Assembly (NCBI GenBank): GCA_025935655.1
Contig: JAICUV010000048.1
Coordinates: forward strand, 1-16,405
Direction of reading: 5' to 3'
Source of the DNA: Chloroflexota bacterium
GTDB lineage: Bacteria > Chloroflexota > Limnocylindria > Limnocylindrales > CSP1-4
DNA length: 16,405 nucleotides
Positions 13,330 to 16,405 of the stretch are shown here, piece after piece (the stretch's first letter is position 1; the number at the start of each line of letters is the position of its first letter). Under the pieces are notes generated by a model. That model did not search any database. It saw nothing but the letters and a program-made list of their open reading frames with translations, and was not told where the DNA came from. The translations under genes and the position numbers were made by a program.

Positions 13330-14435
13330 GTCGCGGGCGACGCGGCGACGTCGCCGGCCCGCTCCGGCGCCGGCGTCGTGGCCGGTGCCGGCGTCACGTG
13401 CCGCACGACGCCGTCCCCGGCCGGGGCGCTGTCGCCGACGATCAGCTCGACCGGGAGCTGCAGGGCGTGCGGCTCGTACGCACCCGCCTCCGCGTCCACG
13501 GCGCGCACCAGCTCCCGCACGGCCAGCTTGCCGAGCTCGGCGAGCGGCTGGCGGATCGTCGTGAGCGAGGGCGTGAACTGGGCGGTCTCGGGGAGGCCGT
13601 CGAAGCCCACGACCGCGAGCTGCTCCGGGATCCGGACGCCCCGCGCGTTGGCGACGTGGAGGACCCCCAGCGCGATCTGGTCGCTCGCGGCGAACAGCCC
13701 GTCGATGTCCGGGTGCTCGTCGAGCAGCTGGGCGAAGGCGGCCGCACCGCCCGCGGACGACCAGGGGGACACCGCCAGCGGCCCCGGCTCGAGCCCGGCG
13801 TCGCGGAGCGCCGCGAGCCAGCCGTCACGGCGGTCGCGCGCCTCGCGCCACTCGAGGGGCCCCGCGAGGTGCGCGATCCTCGTGCGTCCGAAGGCCAGCA
13901 GGTGCTGCACGGCCTGGCGCGCCGCCGCCTCGTTGTCGATGCCGATCGTGGTGTACGCGGGCGTGGGCTCGGCCTTGAGGAACACGACGGGCGGGCAGCC
14001 GGGTGGCAGCTGCTCCATGACGTGGCGGATGTTGGCGCCCATCTGCGGCGGGGCGAAGATGATCCCCTCCACGCGGTGCGACAGCAGCAGCTCCAGGACC
14101 GGGACGATGTCCGGGACGTCGAAGCTCGCGAGCTCCTTGAGGATGATCGAGTAGCCCGAGGCCTCTGCCTCCTCGGTCACGCCGTTGACGGTCTGCGCGA
14201 CGCCGAAGTACTTCAGGCCCGCGGCGATGACGCCGATCATCTGGCTCCGGCGCTGGACGAGGCTGCGGGCCACGGCGCTGGGCTGGAAGCCGTGCTCGGC
14301 GATCGCGGCCTCCACCGCGGCGCGCGTCTCGGGGGACACGTCCGGGCGCTTGTTGATCACGCGCGAGACGGTCTGCACCGACACGCCCGTCATCCGGGCG
14401 ATCTCCTTGATGGTCACCCTGTGCTGACGCGGCAC
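13326..14435 (-). CDS. LacI-family transcriptional regulator, probable arabinose repressor
   Basis: The 369-residue protein has a LacI-type N-terminal helix-turn-helix (TIKEIARMTGVSVQTVSRVI, 8-27), with Val20, Gln21 and Arg25 at the three operator-contacting positions. The hinge helix is around 51-60 (QPSAVARSLV). A periplasmic-binding-protein-like effector domain covers about 65-345, including GVIAAGLKYFGVAQTVNGV and GLFAASDQIALGVLHV. The last 20-25 residues are a Pro/Ala-rich tail not found in most relatives. The start is GTG at 14435, with GAGGA 10 bases upstream. It is transcribed divergently from ribulokinase, so local control of arabinose catabolism is the natural inference. The ligand, presumably L-arabinose or a derivative, is not shown by sequence. 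Enteric AraC and Bacillus AraR are different architectures. Confidence 0.92.
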   Translation of the reverse strand: MPRQHRVTIKEIARMTGVSVQTVSRVINKRPDVSPETRAAVEAAIAEHGFQPSAVARSLVQRRSQMIGVIAAGLKYFGVAQTVNGVTEEAEASGYSIILKELASFDVPDIVPVLELLLSHRVEGIIFAPPQMGANIRHVMEQLPPGCPPVVFLKAEPTPAYTTIGIDNEAAARQAVQHLLAFGRTRIAHLAGPLEWREARDRRDGWLAALRDAGLEPGPLAVSPWSSAGGAAAFAQLLDEHPDIDGLFAASDQIALGVLHVANARGVRIPEQLAVVGFDGLPETAQFTPSLTTIRQPLAELGKLAVRELVRAVDAEAGAYEPHALQLPVELIVGDSAPAGDGVVRHVTPAPATTPAPERAGDVAASPAT

Positions 14436-14505
14436 GCTCGTGGTTTCCTCGGAGCTTCGACGACCCTTGTCCGGGTGGTCCCGGCTGGATTCGATATGGT
14501 AGCGT

Positions 14506-14533
14506 GAACGGTAACGGGAACGATAACGGTCCC
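14506..14533. promoter_or_regulatory. Tandem operator candidates in the lacI-araB intergenic region
   Basis: GAACGGTAACGG (14506-14517) and GAACGATAACGG (14518-14529) are adjacent 12-bp direct repeats with one mismatch. Each contains the core CGnTAACG (14509-14516 and 14521-14528). The second core is the centre of an imperfect palindrome, GGGAACGATAACGGTCCC (14516-14533), with 14 of 18 positions symmetric. Paired CG steps around a central TA are typical of LacI-family sites. The location between the divergent regulator and araB supports this. Which promoter overlaps it is unclear: TATGGT (14495-14500) is a possible -10, but I see no -35 for it. Confidence 0.55.
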
Positions 14534-14617
14534 GCTGGCGCCCATCATGATGATCCCACGTGACGGCCGTGTCCCGTCGGCCGTCCGGACCAGTCTTCCC
14601 CGCGCGTGAGCATCGGC

Positions 14618-14627
14618 AGGAGAGGAG
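14618..14627 (+). promoter_or_regulatory. Ribosome binding site deciding the araB start
   Basis: AGGAGAGGAG contains an AGGAG (14618-14622) placed 7 bases before the TTG at 14630, the best Shine-Dalgarno in the window. It favours the TTG over the in-frame GTG at 14606, which has no such site and would add eight non-conserved residues. Confidence 0.65.
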
Positions 14628-14629
14628 CC

Positions 14630-16315
14630 TTGAGCAGGTACGCGATCGGCGTCGACTTCGGCAGCGAGTCCGGGCGCGCCATCCTCGTCGACACGGCAGA
14701 CGGCAGGGAGCTCGCGACGGCGGTCTACCCCTACAGCAACGGCGTGATCGACAAGCGGCTGCCGCTGCCGGATCGGGACGTGAAGCTCCCGCCCGACTGG
14801 GCCCTCCAGGATCCCGAGGACTACCTGCGGGTGTTCCAGGTGACGATCCCCGCGGTGCTTCGCGACAGCGGCGTCGATCCCGCGGACGTCATCGGCCTCG
14901 GTATCGACTTCACCGCCTGCACGATGCTCCCGGCCAAGGCCGACGGCACCCCGCTGGCGGTCATCCCGGAGCTCCGCGCGAACCCCCATGCCTGGGTCAA
15001 GCTCTGGAAGCACCACGCGGCGCAGCCCGAGGCCGACCGCATCAACGCGACGGCCGCACGGATGGGCGAGGACTGGCTGCCCAGGTACGGCGGCAAGATC
15101 AGCTCGGAGTGGTTCTTCAGCAAGGCGCTCCAGATCCTCGACGAGGCGCCCGACGTGTATGCCCAGGCGGACCGGCTCATCGAGGCCGCCGACTGGGTCG
15201 TGTGGCGCCTGACCGGTGTCGAGACCCGCAACCCGACCACCGCCGGGTACAAGGCGATGTGGTCCAAGCGCGAGGGGTTCCCGGACCGCGAGTACTTCGC
15301 GGCGCTGGACCCGCGGCTCGCCGATGTCGTGGACACGAAGATGACCCGCGACATCGCGGTGATGGGGGAGCGTGCCGGCGGGCTCACCGACGAGGCGGCC
15401 GGCTGGACCGGCCTCCGCCCCGGGACGGCCGTCGCGGTCGCGAACGTCGATGCCCACGTCGCCGTTCCCGCGTCCACCGTCACCGAGCCCGGCCGGATGG
15501 TCGCCATCATGGGCACCAGCACCTGTCACATGGTGCTCGCGCCGGACGAACACCTCGTCCCGGGCATCTGCGGCTACGTCGAGGACGGGATCCTCCCCGG
15601 CTTCTTCGGCTACGAGGCGGGCCAGAGCTGCGTCGGCGACCACTTCGCGTGGTTCGTGGAGCACGCGGTCCCCGGGCGATACCTCGCCGAGGCGCGTGAC
15701 CGCGGCATCGACATCCACGTCCTGCTCCAGGAGTACGCGGCGGCGCTCAAGCCGGGCGAGTCCGGGCTCCTCGCGCTGGACTGGTGGAACGGCAACCGGT
15801 CCGTGCTCGTGGACGCGGAGCTCGGCGGGCTGCTCGTGGGCGCGACGCTGGCGACCACGGCGCCCGAGATCTACCGGGCGCTCGTCGAGGCGACCGCGTA
15901 CGGCACGCGCGTGATCATCGAGGCGCTGGAGACGAACGGCGTCCCGGTGAACGAGGTCATCGCCGCCGGCGGGCTCGCGGAGAAGAGCCCCCTGATCATG
16001 CAGATCTACGCGGACGTGACGGGCAAGCCCTACCGGCTGTCGGGCTCGAGCCAGACGCCCGCGCTCGGCTCCGCGATGTTCGGCGCCGTGGCCGCGGGCC
16101 CCGATGCCGGCGGCTTCGCCACGATCGGCGACGCCAGCCGCGCGATGGCCCGGCTCAAGGAGCACGTCTACGAGCCCAACCCGGCGGCCCGCGCCGTGTA
16201 CGACGTCCTGTACCGGGAGTACGTCCGCCTCCACGACTACTTCGGGCGCGGCGAGAACAACGTGATGAAGACCCTGCGCGGCCTGCGGGCGAACGCCAGG
16301 GGCGAGGGCGCCTGA
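14630..16315 (+). CDS. araB: L-ribulokinase
   Basis: The enzyme phosphorylates L-ribulose at O5 with ATP in cytoplasmic L-arabinose catabolism. From the TTG start it has 561 residues, the normal AraB length. It is a FGGY-family carbohydrate kinase with two actin-like domains. The first begins YAIGVDFGSESGRAILVD (4-21) and has GLGIDFTACTMLP (about 90-102), the AraB-type sequence replacing the DxTxC/S loops of other FGGY kinases. The hinge and ATP-binding side include MGTSTCHM (about 293-300), GYEAGQSCVGDHFAWF, DWWNGNRS (near 384-391) and the adenine-binding AAGGLAEKSPL (near 445-455). The gene is divergent from the LacI-type regulator, follows a strong ribosome binding site, and overlaps the next gene by one base (TGATG), so translational coupling with the epimerase is expected. 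No truncation is seen. Confidence 0.96.
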   Translation: MSRYAIGVDFGSESGRAILVDTADGRELATAVYPYSNGVIDKRLPLPDRDVKLPPDWALQDPEDYLRVFQVTIPAVLRDSGVDPADVIGLGIDFTACTMLPAKADGTPLAVIPELRANPHAWVKLWKHHAAQPEADRINATAARMGEDWLPRYGGKISSEWFFSKALQILDEAPDVYAQADRLIEAADWVVWRLTGVETRNPTTAGYKAMWSKREGFPDREYFAALDPRLADVVDTKMTRDIAVMGERAGGLTDEAAGWTGLRPGTAVAVANVDAHVAVPASTVTEPGRMVAIMGTSTCHMVLAPDEHLVPGICGYVEDGILPGFFGYEAGQSCVGDHFAWFVEHAVPGRYLAEARDRGIDIHVLLQEYAAALKPGESGLLALDWWNGNRSVLVDAELGGLLVGATLATTAPEIYRALVEATAYGTRVIIEALETNGVPVNEVIAAGGLAEKSPLIMQIYADVTGKPYRLSGSSQTPALGSAMFGAVAAGPDAGGFATIGDASRAMARLKEHVYEPNPAARAVYDVLYREYVRLHDYFGRGENNVMKTLRGLRANARGEGA

Positions 16316-16405
16316 TGCTGCTGGAGCGGATCCGCCACGAGCTCGTGGACCTCCACGCGCTGCTGCCCAGGTACGGGCTGGTCGTGTGGACAGGCGGCAA
16401 CGTCA
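16315..16405 (+). CDS. araD: L-ribulose-5-phosphate 4-epimerase, N-terminal fragment (cut by window end)
   Basis: Only 30 residues are visible, beginning MLLERIRHELVDLHALLPRY and ending VVWTGGNV. The segment LVVWTGGNV aligns with the start of class II aldolase/epimerase proteins, where AraD has LVTFTWGNVS; the Gly-Asn pair binds the substrate phosphate. The ATG shares its A with the TGA stop of araB, so the two are translationally coupled. The enzyme converts L-ribulose-5-phosphate to D-xylulose-5-phosphate, the step after ribulokinase, so the context agrees well. The metal-binding histidines lie beyond the window and cannot be checked. Confidence 0.8.
   Translation, partial: MLLERIRHELVDLHALLPRYGLVVWTGGNV

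Noticed and set aside
1..16405. Defence system, mobile element, CRISPR or RNA gene
   Set aside because: No transposase, integrase, nuclease-toxin pair, spaced repeats or tRNA-like cloverleaf was found. All substantial stretches are accounted for by core metabolic, regulatory or transport genes.

Overview
The window is 16.4 kb of very GC-rich bacterial chromosome with tightly packed genes and strong G/C preference at third codon positions. Several genes have a TAnnnT-like -10 box 6-7 bases before the ATG and no visible Shine-Dalgarno, which suggests leaderless transcription. Together with a PhoP/RegX3-type regulator this points to a high-GC, Gram-positive-like lineage. Chloroflexota of the Limnocylindria type or an actinobacterium are the best guesses, but this is inference, because no rRNA or other decisive marker is present. 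I see no tRNA, rRNA, CRISPR array, insertion sequence or prophage; the region looks like ordinary core chromosome.

Layout. 1-960 is the end of an unidentified multi-pass membrane protein. 970-1698 is a DtxR/MntR-family regulator with an altered metal site. 1739-3241 is glutamyl-tRNA synthetase, followed by a small GNAT acetyltransferase. 3719-4423 is an OmpR/PhoB-class response regulator preceded by three GTGAAC-like hexamers at an 11-bp period (a PHO box), and 4456-5115 is an O-methyltransferase. On the minus strand, 5128-7642 holds a Pit phosphate permease, its DUF47/PhoU-like partner and a four-helix membrane protein of unknown function. On the plus strand, 7755-10595 holds prolyl-tRNA synthetase and a J-domain protein. 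10641-13329 is an apparent operon of a PhoR/SenX3-like histidine kinase, an endonuclease/exonuclease/phosphatase-fold hydrolase and a glycerophosphodiester phosphodiesterase. From 13326 onward there is an arabinose module: a LacI-type repressor on the minus strand, and divergently ribulokinase and the start of ribulose-5-phosphate 4-epimerase.

How it fits together. The response regulator with its PHO box, Pit-DUF47, the PhoR-like kinase and two phosphoester hydrolases lie within 10 kb, interleaved with housekeeping genes. They read as a dispersed phosphate-sensing, uptake and scavenging neighbourhood, with the kinase and regulator about 6 kb apart instead of adjacent. The arabinose genes are probably controlled by the divergent LacI protein through tandem 12-bp CGnTAACG repeats in the 194-bp intergenic region, which is the longest gene-free stretch in the window.
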